A stretch of 64,000 nt of DNA, taken from assembly GCA_047967505.1 (NCBI GenBank), contig CM106538.1; one strand, given 5' to 3'. This document shows, one piece after another, positions 10,024-19,925 of the stretch. The translations under genes were made by a program, and so were the position numbers. Origin of the DNA: Dipteris shenzhenensis (lineage: Eukaryota > Polypodiophyta > Polypodiopsida > Gleicheniales). How positions within the stretch are numbered: position 1 is the first letter of the stretch; each line of letters starts with the position of its first letter. The notes under the pieces were generated by a model. It saw only the letters and a list, made by a program, of their open reading frames with translations. It had not been told where the DNA came from and did no database searches.

Positions 10024-10665
10024 AGCCGGAAGGAGTGGGCCAAACCTCCCCCGGTCATCAAGTTTAAGTTGAAGCTGCCTTCATTGGTTGCTCCTCTTCG
10101 AAAGTTCTCTCAGCAAGCAGTTATCATTTTTTTCCCAGGAAAGTTACCTTCAGCCAATGATGTGGCCCAGTGGGTTCAGGCACTGTTGGGAGGCTGCTTT
10201 GTTGAAGGAGTATATTTTGCTTCCAGGGGTTTTTATGAAGTGCATTTTTCGGATGCCTCATATCGTCAGCAAATACTGGAGATGTCGCCCTTATTCTATG
10301 GCAGACAAATGATGCATGTCATGCCATGGTCGCCAAATAAGGACTACGACAGCCTTATTCGACATCACTGCCCTGTATGGGTTGAGGTAGTGGATTTCCC
10401 GGACTATATGAGGGCTGAGTTACCAAGTTTGGCAGCCACTTTGGGGCAAGTTGTATGCCCACCCCGCCCTTCGGGTAATCTTAATCGCTTTTGCATTCTT
10501 TGGGATACAGATCACCCAACCCCTCCTTCCATTGCGGTTGAAGTAGAGGATGTTCCCCTCGGTGAAAAATACTTTGATTTGAAATGGGGAGTTTTTGCAG
10601 GTGCTTGTTTAACATGCCATAAGTTTGGCCACCTAGCTTCACAGTGTCCTGCAGTTTTGCATTAG
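10024..10665 (+). pseudogene. LINE C1 ORF1 (DUF4283 plus CCHC knuckle), 5' truncated
   Basis: The frame reaches back to a Met at 9934, but those codons are minisatellite; the element's own sequence starts at 10024, so ORF1 has lost its start. What remains is an RNA-binding ORF1/gag-like protein: a DUF4283-type region (PSANDVAQWVQALL, GRQMMHVMPW, HHCPVWVEVVDFPDY, ELPSLAATLGQVV) followed by one zinc knuckle, CLTCHKFGHLASQC (C-x2-C-x4-H-x4-C). A TAG follows at 10663, and 10732-11067 reads on as a Lys/Ser/Thr-rich tail in a frame that may have been continuous. ORF1 proteins coat LINE RNA. Because the frame is fused in phase with the repeat, transcription from the minisatellite could yield a chimeric product, which is speculation. 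Confidence 0.75.
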
Positions 10666-11133
10666 CTCCCACCTACAGCTATTGCTCCAGAAAATACTCC
10701 TTCCCCTACTTATACTCCGGGGTCTAAGGTTATGCCTACCAAACTGGCTGATGTTGCATCCAAATCTGTCCCTTCCAAAGAAAATGTGGTTCAGGTTTCA
10801 GCTAAGCAAAAGGATAAAGGAAAGGGCAAAATTTCAGAATCTCATGCCTCTACCCAGGGTGCTTGGCAGCAACCCAAAAAGGTATTCGCTCTCAAACCAC
10901 GTCCGTTACAATCTCGCCATTGGGATGCTTCAACTTCTACCCCTGGTCAGACCTCTACCCCTGCTGACAGCCTTGCTTCTCAATTGTGGGTTGAGATGTT
11001 AAAAAGGGGCATCCCAGTATGTGACAATGATGAGGATCATCGAGCCAGGTGGCCAGGTGGATGTTGATGTCATGGCTGAGACCTGACAACTTATATTTTA
11101 CTCTACTTTTTGGTTTGACTGTACATTTCTTCT

Positions 11134-11445
11134 ATGTCTACTTCAATTACTTGCATTACATACAATGTTCAGGGTCTTTGTAATGTCAATAAGTGGAGAC
11201 TTTTCTGGCATTATGTACATAGAATGCATCCCGATGTGATCTCTTTACAGGAACACAATCAACACTTCTTGGCTGGTCAGCAAGGCCACTATGCTGGTTA
11301 TGATATTTTTTATGCTGGTACAATGCACTTTTCGGGGGTCTGCATGCTGGTCAAACATGATATGCAGCCCACGGTTCTTACAATAACCCTCAGGGTCGAT
11401 GGATGGCGATCAGGTGCAGCTGGCAGGCTGATCTCTATGAAATAG
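11134..11445 (+). pseudogene. LINE C1 ORF2 endonuclease, N-terminal half
   Basis: ORF2 starts at the Met MSTSITCITYNVQGL. YNVQGL carries the Asn and ISLQEHN the catalytic Glu of APE-type endonucleases, which nick target DNA to prime reverse transcription. The frame meets a TAG at 11443, after AGRLISMK. The rest of the domain follows in another frame from about 11449 (IAYVYASQTSMSRAQMWDSL), so a frameshift or stop separates the halves. Confidence 0.75.
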
Positions 11446-11531
11446 CATATGTTTATGCTTCACAAACCTCTATGTCTAGAGCTCAAATGTGGGACTCCCT
11501 TAAATAATATCCATGGCTGTCCAATGCTTTT

Positions 11532-12998
11532 TTGTGTGGAGACTTCAACAACTCGCCTGCCACTCAAGATAATACAACTCATCGTTCTCACATGATCCCC
11601 ACTGAGCTCCGACATTGGGAAGATATGCTCTCTTCCCTGCATGCAGAAGATTTATGGCTCTCAACAAGGGACAGAGATATGGGTTATACATATCATGACA
11701 ATGCCTTTACTCATTACTGGGCTCGACTTGACAGATGGTATTTGTTGCATGCTCAGCAGTATGCTGATTTTACATGTACACTTTGGGTTGATCATTCCCT
11801 CTTGCTCTCTGATCATTTTCCAGTATCCTTGACATTATCAATAGCACGTTTGACAGATGATATGCCTTTCTTTGGTCGTCGCCTGTTCCATGTTAATAGT
11901 GCTTATTTGCTTCATAAACAATTTCAAAACATGGTGAGAGTGGCTGTCCGTCCCCTTCTCTTACATGTTCAGGAGGATATGGATTTTGCTTGGATCAGCC
12001 TTGCTCATCGCTTACAGGCTGTTATTCAAGATTATGGACAGAGTTACATGGGAAACCTCAGGCTCAAGCTGAAATGGGCTCAATCTCACAAGCAACAAAT
12101 GGATGCAATCAGTTCTCATAGGCAGCTTACCTCTTCTGAACAGGATTCTTGTGCCTATGCGGTCCATATCATTCACCAAAATGATCTTCGCAAATTAAAG
12201 AAATGGCAAATGCGAGCTCGCATGAAACCCCTTTTGGATAAGGGCTGTTCCTCCAAAGCCTTTTTTAAAAGTCTTCATGCGGATAGGCGAAAGGAGGATA
12301 TTTGCAGGATCAAGAAAGATGATGGCACTTGGACCACTTCCAAATCCGAATTGGAATCGCTATGTTCTAGTCATTTCCAGCATCTCCTTTCTCTTCAGCC
12401 TGATCATCTGATGCAGGTGGATACAACTAGGTCTCAATTTCTTATGCATGTTCAGCCCATTTTGTCTCGGGAACAGGCTTATGCATTGGAGCAGCCTTTT
12501 ATGCTTAGTGAACTGGATGATGCTTTGAGTCATCTACGCAAAAGCAGCTCTCCTGGTTGGGATGGATTGACTGTCGAATTTTTCCGCGCATTTTGGGGTG
12601 ATATCAAAAACACTCTTCTTCTAATGATCAATCATGCTTGGGTAGAACAATCTCTTCCCCCATCCTGGAAACATGGCCTAGTCAAATTGATTCCCAAAAA
12701 AAGCTTGTGTGAGACGATGGCTGATTGGAGGCCTATATCTCTCATGCCTGTTATTTACAAACTCATTGCTAAAATGATTGTCCTCAGAGTTCGATTCTTT
12801 TTGCAAGCAGGACTTCATCCTAGACAGTATGGGTTTGTCCCCAGAAGGCAGATCATTGACAATATCTCTAATGCTTTGCTTGCAATTGAGTATGCCAAAT
12901 TCAGGGAATGGAAGGATTCTCCTTTCTTCTCTGAATCTACTACAGGGTTGAGATGGCACTTTCAGCCTCAGCCTTGGTTTCTTTCCACCTCACTCTGA
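11532..12998 (+). pseudogene. LINE C1 ORF2: endonuclease end and first half of RT
   Basis: This frame begins with the metal-binding motif CGDFNNSP and the SDHFPVSL motif of the APE endonuclease, then a long linker and the first RT blocks (SSSPGWDGLTVEFFRAFW, WRPISLMPVIYKLIAK, LHPRQYGFVPRRQIIDNI). The true LINE C sequence stops at 12900 (ALLAIEYAKF), where a family-D fragment of 207 bp is inserted; the last 33 codons belong to the insert. RT resumes after 13122 (EYAKYSKQDVLILQVDIAKAFDTV), so the insertion alone disrupts the polymerase just before its first catalytic Asp (D of VDIAKAFDT). Confidence 0.85.
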
Positions 12999-13107
12999 GG
13001 GGGTTTTTTATTATCCTCATGATTTCATGATGTATTCCGCTTTGAGCTTGCTCTCGCGGGTTTTTGTTCTTACTTAATAGAAGTCTTTTTCATGAATTTT
13101 TTTTTTT
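12901..13107 (+). mobile_element. Family-D LINE 3' fragment inserted in C1
   Basis: The segment matches the last 200 bp of LINE D1 (about 55180-55375: GACT/TTCTACAGGGTTGAG, TTCAGCCT, TTACTTAATAGAAGTCT). It is flanked by a 15-bp duplication TTGAGTATGCCAAAT (12886-12900 and 13108-13122). It ends in a T run rather than an A run although it lies in the sense direction, which is odd; D1 has a T run just before its A tail, so the tail may have been lost or the priming was internal. Confidence 0.88.
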
Positions 13108-13124
13108 TTGAGTATGCCAAATAT

Positions 13125-14804
13125 TCTAAACAAGACGTTCTCATTCTGCAAGTAGACATTGCGAAAGCATTTGATACTGTCCACTGATTTTATCTCTCAG
13201 ACTATGCATAAATTGGGATTGGCCCTCGACTCGTCCATATCATATATTGGCTCTATTCTCAGGCCATAGCGCAGTGCTTGCTTGGTGGTGGGTTATCAAG
13301 AACCTGGACTATGACCCAGTCAGTGAGACAGGGTTGCCCTCTTAGTTCTTTATTGTATGCCATTGCTACCCATCCGCTACTGTTGCATATGGACTATCTT
13401 GCAGATACAGGACAGCTTCATGGCTTGCAAATTCCAGGGGCACAGTCTTTTCTTGCACAGGCATATGCTGATGATTCATACTTTATGCCCAGGAATTCTC
13501 AAAGTGACCTTTCTCACTTGATGCATACACTGAATGACTTTGGCATAGCTGCTGGACTGCAAATCAATTTTCAGAAATCGAAACTTCTAGCTTTGAAAGA
13601 AGCTGATTGGCATGCACTTCTCTGGCCAGGTCACAATATCTCTTCCCACACTATTGTGAGGCATTTAGGCTACCCCATTGGCTGGAATATTACTCCACAA
13701 CAACAGCTCAAATGGGTGCTTCAAAAGATCAACAAGAAGCTGGAATACTGGCATTTGTCCACTTGGCCTTTACATGTTCGACTTCGGATAGTACAGTCCA
13801 TCATTATGGCATATGTGCAATTTTATTTGCCTCTTCTTCCCTGGTCTTTCAAGCATTTGGCTTCCTATATGTCTCAGGCTATGGAGATATTTTGGAAAAG
13901 CAAATCTCATAAAAAGGCTTTGCGACTACTACCTATGCAGTCTATTTGTTCACCTAAGACTCATGGGGGGCTGAATATTCTCAATCTCCAAGTTCATATG
14001 TTGGCAAGAAAGAGCACTATGATTGCTGATTTTTTTCAGCAAAAACAGCCATGGGCTATTATGTTAGCAGCAATGTGTGGAAACATGGCGTCTCATGCAT
14101 ATGGGCATTGGATTACAGATCACTGGGAAGCAGTCATGACCACATTTCAGGGAAAAATTCCTGGTTGCCCTGTTTCTAATGCTTTTATTCATGATTGGAA
14201 GAGAATTCTCTCATATGCAAAATGGACAGGTGCTTCTTCTCATCATGGTAATTCTCTTCGTTTGGAAAGCATCCATTGGAGCAAGGTGTTTGAATCGCCT
14301 CTTGCTTTACAGGCACCTATTAAAGCATACAATCTCATGAAATTGGGCATTAGATTTGTTGCTGATGTTGTGGATCAACAAGGTTGTATGCTTTCATTTC
14401 CACAAGCTTGCAGGACATTCTCCTTGGGTCTACATCATAGGTCCATTTGGAGAACTCTTTCAACTATGTTGCAGCCAGTTGTTCCGGTCCCTCCACTATT
14501 TGTACAGGACAGATTACTGGACTGGAAATTGACTTCCTTACCTCCTGCTACTCATACGCTCTTAATGCATAATTTGACCTTCTCAAAGGTCTACAGATTT
14601 CTTCTTCCACCGCCATGGATTGATAAGCATGCCAACACTCTTTGGAATTTGGATAGGCCTCTATCTTGGTGGCAATCACGACTCATGAAAATCTGGAACG
14701 CCAAATTGCCATACATTTTGCAAAATGAGCACTCCATGTACTATGCTCACATCGAAAGTGGTAGAAAATGTATACTCCTGTCCCCGTTGCTCTCATCACT
14801 GTGA
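13125..14804 (+). pseudogene. LINE C1 ORF2: RT catalytic half and thumb
   Basis: From 13125 the RT continues with VDIAKAFDTV (first catalytic Asp), then stops in the frame near 13190-13220 and resumes as a 508-codon frame from 13278: VRQGCPLSSLLYAIATHPLL, the polymerase active site AYADDSYF, and HLGYPIGWNIT in the thumb. A region of about 300 residues without named domain follows. The frame ends at 14804 in the zinc-binding module, which is completed in another frame (14725-15147). This is a plant L1-clade RT by its motif spacing. Broken by at least one stop and one frameshift, it cannot be active. Confidence 0.85.
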
Positions 14805-15147
14805 AACAGTTCCTCATCTATTATGGTCTTGCCCACACTCTCGCATATTGATCACTCGTATTTCTCATTTGCTGCGGCTTCGGTTTCCCTCCATCAAATT
14901 TGGGAAACTTTTCTGGATGTTTGGATGCCTCTCATCTCAGATGTCTCCATTCCTCCTCTTCTTTCACTGGACTCGCTTTTGGGTACTATGGACCATTTGG
15001 ACTCAGAGACTGCATTCCAGGATGGGTCAACAGTTTCCTCAAGCATATATTTTCTTCAGAATGTCCCTCAAGCAATCCTTATATGGCAGTTTTGCTGCAA
15101 GGGACTTGGATGCTACTAGCCTTGAAGTGTTCTCTATCTATTTTTGA
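14725..15147 (+). pseudogene. LINE C1 ORF2 C-terminal zinc-binding module
   Basis: Shifted in frame from the upstream RT, this stretch holds CPRCSHHCETVPHLLWSCPH, a C-x2-C-x7-H-x4-C type motif found at the end of many plant LINE ORF2 proteins, followed by aromatic-rich helices (FFHWTRFWVLWTIWTQR). The 3' UTR runs from 15148 to the A run at 15245. The LINE fragment C3 (55400-55750, minus) carries the homologous module. Confidence 0.75.
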
Positions 15148-15252
15148 GTTTTTTACATTGGGCTCTAGTTTGGAGTCTAATGTCAGTGTGTGGGAGACTT
15201 CCCATCTTGTAAATTTATGAGAATATAGATACACTGGATTTTACAAAAAAAA

Positions 15253-15551
15253 GTTTGTAAGAAAGAGGTAAAAGTTGGACAGAGGGTAGAAAGAGAAGGT
15301 GTTTGTAAGAGAGAGGTGGGAGGTTGGACAGAGGGTGGAAAGAGAAGGTGTTTGTAAGAGAGAGATGGGAGGTTGGACAAAGGGTGGAAAGAGAAGGAGT
15401 TTGTAAGAGAGAGGTGGGAGTTGGACATAGGGTAGAAAGAGAAGGTGTTTGTAAGAGAGAGGTGGGAGATTGGACAGAGGGTGGAAAGAGAAGGGGTTTG
15501 TAAGAGAGAGGTGGGAGTTGGATAGAGGGTGAAAGGAGAAGGTGTTTGTAA
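15253..15551. repeat. 48-bp minisatellite, middle block
   Basis: Six units of the minisatellite described at 9230-10023, left between the LINE insertions C1 and B2. Its first 16 bp are the target duplication of C1. It merges on the right into the GAAA-repeat tail of B2. Confidence 0.9.
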
Positions 15552-16748
15552 GAAAGAAAGAAAGAAAGAAAGTGTATTATTGTCCACTAGAGGCCAAAAT
15601 GGGCCCATGGGACATCAAGAACTCTGCATACAAGATAGCACAAAATCAACGTGCCCCAAAGAAGAGGCATCGTCGAATATCATCTAAGTGCTACGCAATA
15701 TAATGCTAGTGAAAGCACATAATGTCAAATCTGAGCCTAAATACAGAGTAAACTAGACCGCCCCCGGATGCAAAATGGGGGGGATGAGCACAATATGCCA
15801 ATGCAAAGATACAAGTCTAGGTGTCAATGAGTCTGAGAACCAAAATAATACTGGAAATCCTGTCCATCGACTGTGCCTCCTGCTATGAGAGTACAAATCT
15901 GGGCAAAGGTGAGGTGAGCGGCTGGTGGGGCGAGATCTCCATGAGTAAGTCTCCTCCGAAATGCTGCCATCATCCTGGATCGTCTGGAGATGAAGCGGCG
16001 AGTACGTCCCCTATGTAACAAGATCCTGCGGCGTCTACAAACCATCTCATATGTACATCCACATGGTGGAGGCATGTGTCCTGTGTGGGCTCTGCCGTCC
16101 TCGTGCTCCTCCTGGTCTCTGTCCTCTGGTATGGCGTGTGTCTGAGCTCTATGAGACTGGGCTCTATCACGCTCCGGTCTGTGCTCTCTGAGGTAGTCTC
16201 GCCGAAGCATAGTGGCCTCCCTGACATAAAGGGCTAGGCAATGCTGATCCTCGTAGTCCATCACTCGTGAGAGAGGTCCAAAGCCATCCGTGAAGAGACT
16301 GTGGAATCTACCTCTGATCTCATAATATAGCGGGCATCTGCAAATGAAGTGCTCCTCTGACTCCACCTCTCCCATGGTGCAACAAGGGCAGATCCTGGTC
16401 TCTCGGCCTGGTCGCCGTCCATCCTCCATGCGTCGCATCCTACCAGCCTCTATCTCGAGCTGATGCGAAGAGACTCTAAGCTGGCCGAGGGCAATCCTCA
16501 GTGAGTGGGACATGTGGGTACCTGTATAGCCTGGTGGGATGACAAATCCATCCTCTGAGATCCGAAGGAAGTGGTCACGATATGTGGCCATCTTCACCGG
16601 AAGCTGCGTGGGATAAACCCAAGTGCGATACGTATGAAGCTGCAGCAAGTCTGCTCTCGTGACCTGGCTAAGCTCGTGGCGAGTCAACTCAAGATGAGGG
16701 GCATCTATGCTGTATCGGAACGGAGGCAGTCTATCCATGTCTAGTCCG
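15552..16748 (-). mobile_element. LINE family B copy B2, 5' truncated
   Basis: The sequence is over 95 percent identical by eye to the 3' 1.2 kb of B1 (29325-30535), with the same 3' UTR and a terminal TTTC repeat instead of poly(A) (plus strand AAGAAAGAAAG at 15548). The 5' truncation point is inside ORF2, at about 16748. It sits in the minisatellite at a spot that contains a GAGAGA run. Confidence 0.88.
15824..16738 (-). CDS. LINE B2 ORF2 C-terminus, intact frame
   Basis: 304 codons without a stop, covering the end of ORF2: the basic N-terminal part (TRHELSQVTRADLLQLHTYR), the zinc-binding CPCC/EEHFICRCP cluster, and the Arg-rich tail RRRRILLHRGRTRRFISRRS. Here the codon after LPPF is CGA (Arg), while in B1 it is TGA, so B2 shows what the functional residue was. 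The Met at 16738 is internal to ORF2, not a real start. The function of the module is presumed nucleic-acid binding. Confidence 0.8.
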   Translation of the reverse strand: MDRLPPFRYSIDAPHLELTRHELSQVTRADLLQLHTYRTWVYPTQLPVKMATYRDHFLRISEDGFVIPPGYTGTHMSHSLRIALGQLRVSSHQLEIEAGRMRRMEDGRRPGRETRICPCCTMGEVESEEHFICRCPLYYEIRGRFHSLFTDGFGPLSRVMDYEDQHCLALYVREATMLRRDYLREHRPERDRAQSHRAQTHAIPEDRDQEEHEDGRAHTGHMPPPCGCTYEMVCRRRRILLHRGRTRRFISRRSRMMAAFRRRLTHGDLAPPAAHLTFAQICTLIAGGTVDGQDFQYYFGSQTH

Positions 16749-17460
16749 AAGTTGGACAGAGGGTGAAAAGAGAAGGTGTTTGTAAGAGAGAGGTGGGAGG
16801 TTGGACAGAGGGTGGAAAGAGAAGGGGTTTGTAAGAGAGACGTCGGAGTTGGACATAGGGTGGAAAATGAAGGTGTTTGTAAGAGAGAGGTGGGAGGTTG
16901 GACAGAGGGTGGAAAGAGAAGGGGTTTGTAAGAGAGAGGTGGGAGTTGGACAGAGGGTGAAAAGAGAAGGTGTTTGTAAGAGAGAGGTGGGGATTGGATA
17001 GAGGGTGGAAAGAGAAGGGGTTTGTAAGAGAGAGGTAGAAGTTGGACAGAGAGTGGAAAGAGAAGGTGTTTGTAAGAGAGAGGTGGGGATTGGACAGAGG
17101 ATGGAAAGAGAAGGGGTTTGTAAGAGAGAGGTGGGAGTTGGACATATGGTGGAAAGAGAAGATGTTTGTAAGAGAGAGGTGGGAGGTTGGACAGAGGGTG
17201 GAAAGAGAAGGGGTTTGTAAGAGAGAGGTGGGAGGTTGGACAGAGGGTGGAAAGAGAAGGGATTTATAAGAGAGAGGTGGGAGTTGGACATAGGGTGGAA
17301 AGAGAAGGTGTTTGTAAGAGAGAGGTGGAAGTTGGACATAGGTTGAAAAGAGAAGGTGTTTGTAAGAGAGAGGTGTGAGGTTGGACAGAGGATGGAAAGA
17401 GAAGGTGTTTGTAAGAGAGAGGTGGGGATTGGATAGAGGGTAGAAGGAGAAGGGGTTTCT
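16749..17460. repeat. 48-bp minisatellite, right block
   Basis: About 15 further units of the minisatellite. The overlapping long frames on both strands here (265 and 254 codons on the minus strand) reflect the 16-codon period of the repeat and are not treated as genes. Confidence 0.9.
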
Positions 17461-17489
17461 GACAGGATGAAAAGGGGGACCGTAGTTAG

Positions 17490-17770
17490 AGAGAGAAAGT
17501 GACATGGAGTGAAAAAGGGAGGCCGCATTTAAAGGGTGGTCTCATTTAGAGAGAGAAAGTGGCACGAGATGAAAAGGGGAGGTCGCACTTAGAGAGAGAA
17601 AGTGGCACGGGGTGAAAAATCGAGGGCTCACTTAGAGAGAGAAAGTGACACTCGGGTGGAAAGAGGACCCATGTAGAGTGAGAAAGTGGCACCAGGGACA
17701 AAGAGGAGGACCCTTGTAGAAAGAGAAAGTGGCCCTCAGAGGGAGAAGATGTCACCAGGAAGGAGAAGGT
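17490..17770. repeat. Second, unrelated short tandem repeat in G1
   Basis: About five degenerate units of 50-60 bp built on TTAGAGAGAGAAAGTGGCAC followed by G/A-rich sequence with TGAAAA. It lies between the 3' end of pol and the minisatellite. Confidence 0.7.
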
Positions 17771-17805
17771 AAGAGTGTATATAGAAGGACTAGGAGGGTG
17801 TTTCC

Positions 17806-19296
17806 TCATTGATCATGGTACCTCTTGATGCGTGACCCATTCATTGGTGCAGGTAGGAGTCTGCCTTCCAAAGTGGCCAAGTAGACTTTGCCACTTGGGA
17901 TAAGTTTGGCAATGAAAAATGGGCCTGTCCAACCACTTACAAACTTAGGTTTGTGTTTGAGAAACTTATTGGAATACAAAAGTACTAAATCTCCAACTTT
18001 GAAATTTCTTTTTCTAAGGTTCCGGTCATGCCAAGCTTTCTGTAGTTTTTGCCACACTTCTTGAACAAAAACTGCTTCATGTCGATGCTCTACTAGTGCC
18101 TCCAAATCCCACAAGCGTTCCATTGTGCAGGCTTCAAAGTTGTCATTTTTGTCTAGAAGAATCTTGTGTGTCTCAAGATGAAATTCATAAGGCATGACGG
18201 CCTCCAATCCATAAACCAACTCGAAGGGTGAATACCCAGTACTCCCCTTGTAAGCAGTTCGATAGGTGAATAAAGCAGCTGGAAGTATGTCATCCCAGTC
18301 GGCTACAGAACTTAGGCAAAGACGATGCATGATCCCGCACATAGTGCGATTTGAGATCTCAACTAGACCATTGGCACGTAGGTAATAGGGAGATGAAATT
18401 TTGTGAACTATTTGTAGCAGGTGAACCAATGCAGCAATGGTGTCATTTAGGAAGTGAGACCCTCTATCACTCATCAGCTCAACATGACAGCCAAACCGAG
18501 AGATGATCTGGTCATATAGAAATGTGGCTACTACCTGGGCTGTACAGTTCTTGACTGCCTTGGCTTCGACCCATTTGGTTCCATAGTCGGTGGCAAGCAG
18601 AGCATACTTGTTCCCTCGGCATGTGGCAGGAGAGATGGGTCCAATGAAATCCAATCCCCAGCGATAAAAGGGGGGCACCGGAGTGAATGGTTTGAGAGGG
18701 AGGTACTCACACCTTGTAGGCTTGGGGCCTGCTCGTTGACATGAATCACATCTGGTCACATGAGCATGGCAGTCGCGGAAGAGCTTGGGCCACCAAAACC
18801 CCGCACGCATGATCTTTCGAGTAGTAGCATATGAGGCCATATGCCCTCCACCTATGCCAGCATGTGCCTCTTCAAGAATGGATTGTGTCTCGTGGGGAAG
18901 CACATACTGTCTCAAGATATGGTCCTTCCCGAGCTTGTACAATTGACCTACAATCAACTTAAAAGGAGCAGCTTGAAGGATCCGCTTGCGTTTCTCTGTT
19001 GGAGTCAGCAGACCGGGAGGAAAGCCATCTGTAGACAAGAGGTGTACTATGTTGGCATACCATGGTGGGAAGCAGTCCACCACAAACAGGCATTCATCAT
19101 GTAGTGCCGTCACCCTGAACAAGCCCACATCGGGTAATTCATCCGTGATACCACTGGCTGGTTCTCCGGAATGTAACCTGGACAAGTGGTCTGCAAATTG
19201 ATACAGTCTCCCAGCTCTCACCACAATGTCGAATTCAAATTCTTGAAAAAGAAGAATCCATTTGCTTAACCGGCCACCAAGAGTAGGCTTATTCAA
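17806..19296 (-). CDS. G1 pol: end of RNase H and full integrase
   Basis: 496 codons in one frame, the best-preserved part of G1. It starts in the RNase H/connection region (GGRLSKWILLFQEFEFDIVV, ADHLSRL). The integrase zinc domain follows (H..., H in GGGHMASYATTRKIM, then CHAHVTRCDSCQRAG, an HHCC finger). The catalytic core has Asp in RWGLDFIGPIS, Asp in ELMSDRGSHF and Glu in ANGLVEISNRT, so the DDE triad is complete. The C-terminal part has the plant gypsy hallmark SPFELVYGLEAVMPYEF and a GPF/Y-like stretch (FVSGWTGPFFIAKLIPSGKVYLA). Integrase inserts the cDNA into the genome. No chromodomain is visible, so it is probably outside the chromovirus branch. Confidence 0.92.
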   Translation of the reverse strand: MNKPTLGGRLSKWILLFQEFEFDIVVRAGRLYQFADHLSRLHSGEPASGITDELPDVGLFRVTALHDECLFVVDCFPPWYANIVHLLSTDGFPPGLLTPTEKRKRILQAAPFKLIVGQLYKLGKDHILRQYVLPHETQSILEEAHAGIGGGHMASYATTRKIMRAGFWWPKLFRDCHAHVTRCDSCQRAGPKPTRCEYLPLKPFTPVPPFYRWGLDFIGPISPATCRGNKYALLATDYGTKWVEAKAVKNCTAQVVATFLYDQIISRFGCHVELMSDRGSHFLNDTIAALVHLLQIVHKISSPYYLRANGLVEISNRTMCGIMHRLCLSSVADWDDILPAALFTYRTAYKGSTGYSPFELVYGLEAVMPYEFHLETHKILLDKNDNFEACTMERLWDLEALVEHRHEAVFVQEVWQKLQKAWHDRNLRKRNFKVGDLVLLYSNKFLKHKPKFVSGWTGPFFIAKLIPSGKVYLATLEGRLLPAPMNGSRIKRYHDQ

Positions 19297-19400
19297 TAAA
19301 TACTTAAGAGCTTGATGATCACAAACTTGTTGCCCAAGAGGTAGTGACGATACTTGGTCATGGCATAAACCATGCCAAGTCCCTCCCTTTCTGTGGTACT

Positions 19401-19907
19401 CTAATTGTATTCTGCTCCATTGAGTTGTCGACTGGCGAAGTAGATAGGCAAATCAATCTTGGTATCTTGGTTAGGTTGAGCCAGTATAGCACCTACTGCC
19501 CACCCACTAGCATCCACATGGACATGAAAAATTACATCCCAATCGGGCCGCCTGAGGATGGGGGCCTTCACGAGGCAATGCTTCAGATCATCAAAGGCTA
19601 GTTGTTGCGGGGTGGCCCAAACAAAAGATCGGTCTTGATATAGGAGTTCTGTCAGTGCAACAACAATGTTGGCATAGAAACGTATGAACCTTTGGTAATA
19701 TCCTACATGCCCTAAGAAGGACTTCACCTCTTTGGGTGTATGAGGGATGGGCAATGAGATGATCACCTCTACCTTTGCGGAGTCCGTAGTCATGCCCTCA
19801 GCAGAAACAATATGACCAAGGAGAACACCTCGGAGTGCGAGAAAGAAACATTTGTCAGGGTTCAAACACAAGCGCACTTCTCTGCACTTATCAAAGACCC
19901 ATCTCAA
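19401..19907 (-). pseudogene. G1 pol: RT C-terminal part and RNase H start
   Basis: 168 codons holding LNPDKCFF, VLLGHIVSAEGM, KSFLGHVGYYQRFIRFYA (RT connection motifs) and the start of RNase H (VDASGWAVGAILAQ with the first catalytic Asp, then PIYFASRQLNGAEYN). The frame ends in a TAG at GAEYN where the family normally reads EYSTTEREA-like sequence, and the link to the integrase frame at 19296 is lost through frameshift. Confidence 0.85.
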
Positions 19908-19925
19908 CTTATGTAGATGATCATT

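Larger units (their letters stand above)
10024..15252 (+). mobile_element. LINE family C copy C1, 5' truncated
   Basis: The insertion is bounded by a perfect 16-bp target duplication, GTTTGTAAGAAAGAGG, at 10008-10023 and 15253-15268, and ends in a short A run (15245-15252). It holds ORF1 remnants, an APE-type endonuclease, reverse transcriptase and a C-terminal zinc-binding module, all on the plus strand. The 5' end falls inside ORF1, so the copy is truncated. It landed within the minisatellite of G1 and was later hit by a 207-bp family-D fragment at 12901. Confidence 0.92.

Noticed and set aside
9230-17460. CRISPR-like regular repeats
   Set aside because: Units are contiguous 48-bp tandem repeats without distinct spacers, in plant retroelement DNA; this is a minisatellite.
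16731-17528. 265- and 254-codon ORFs with repeated SLTNTFSFHPLSN-type peptides
   Set aside because: Two overlapping frames are both open because the repeat period is close to 48 bp; no start context or domain, and unit indels shift phase.
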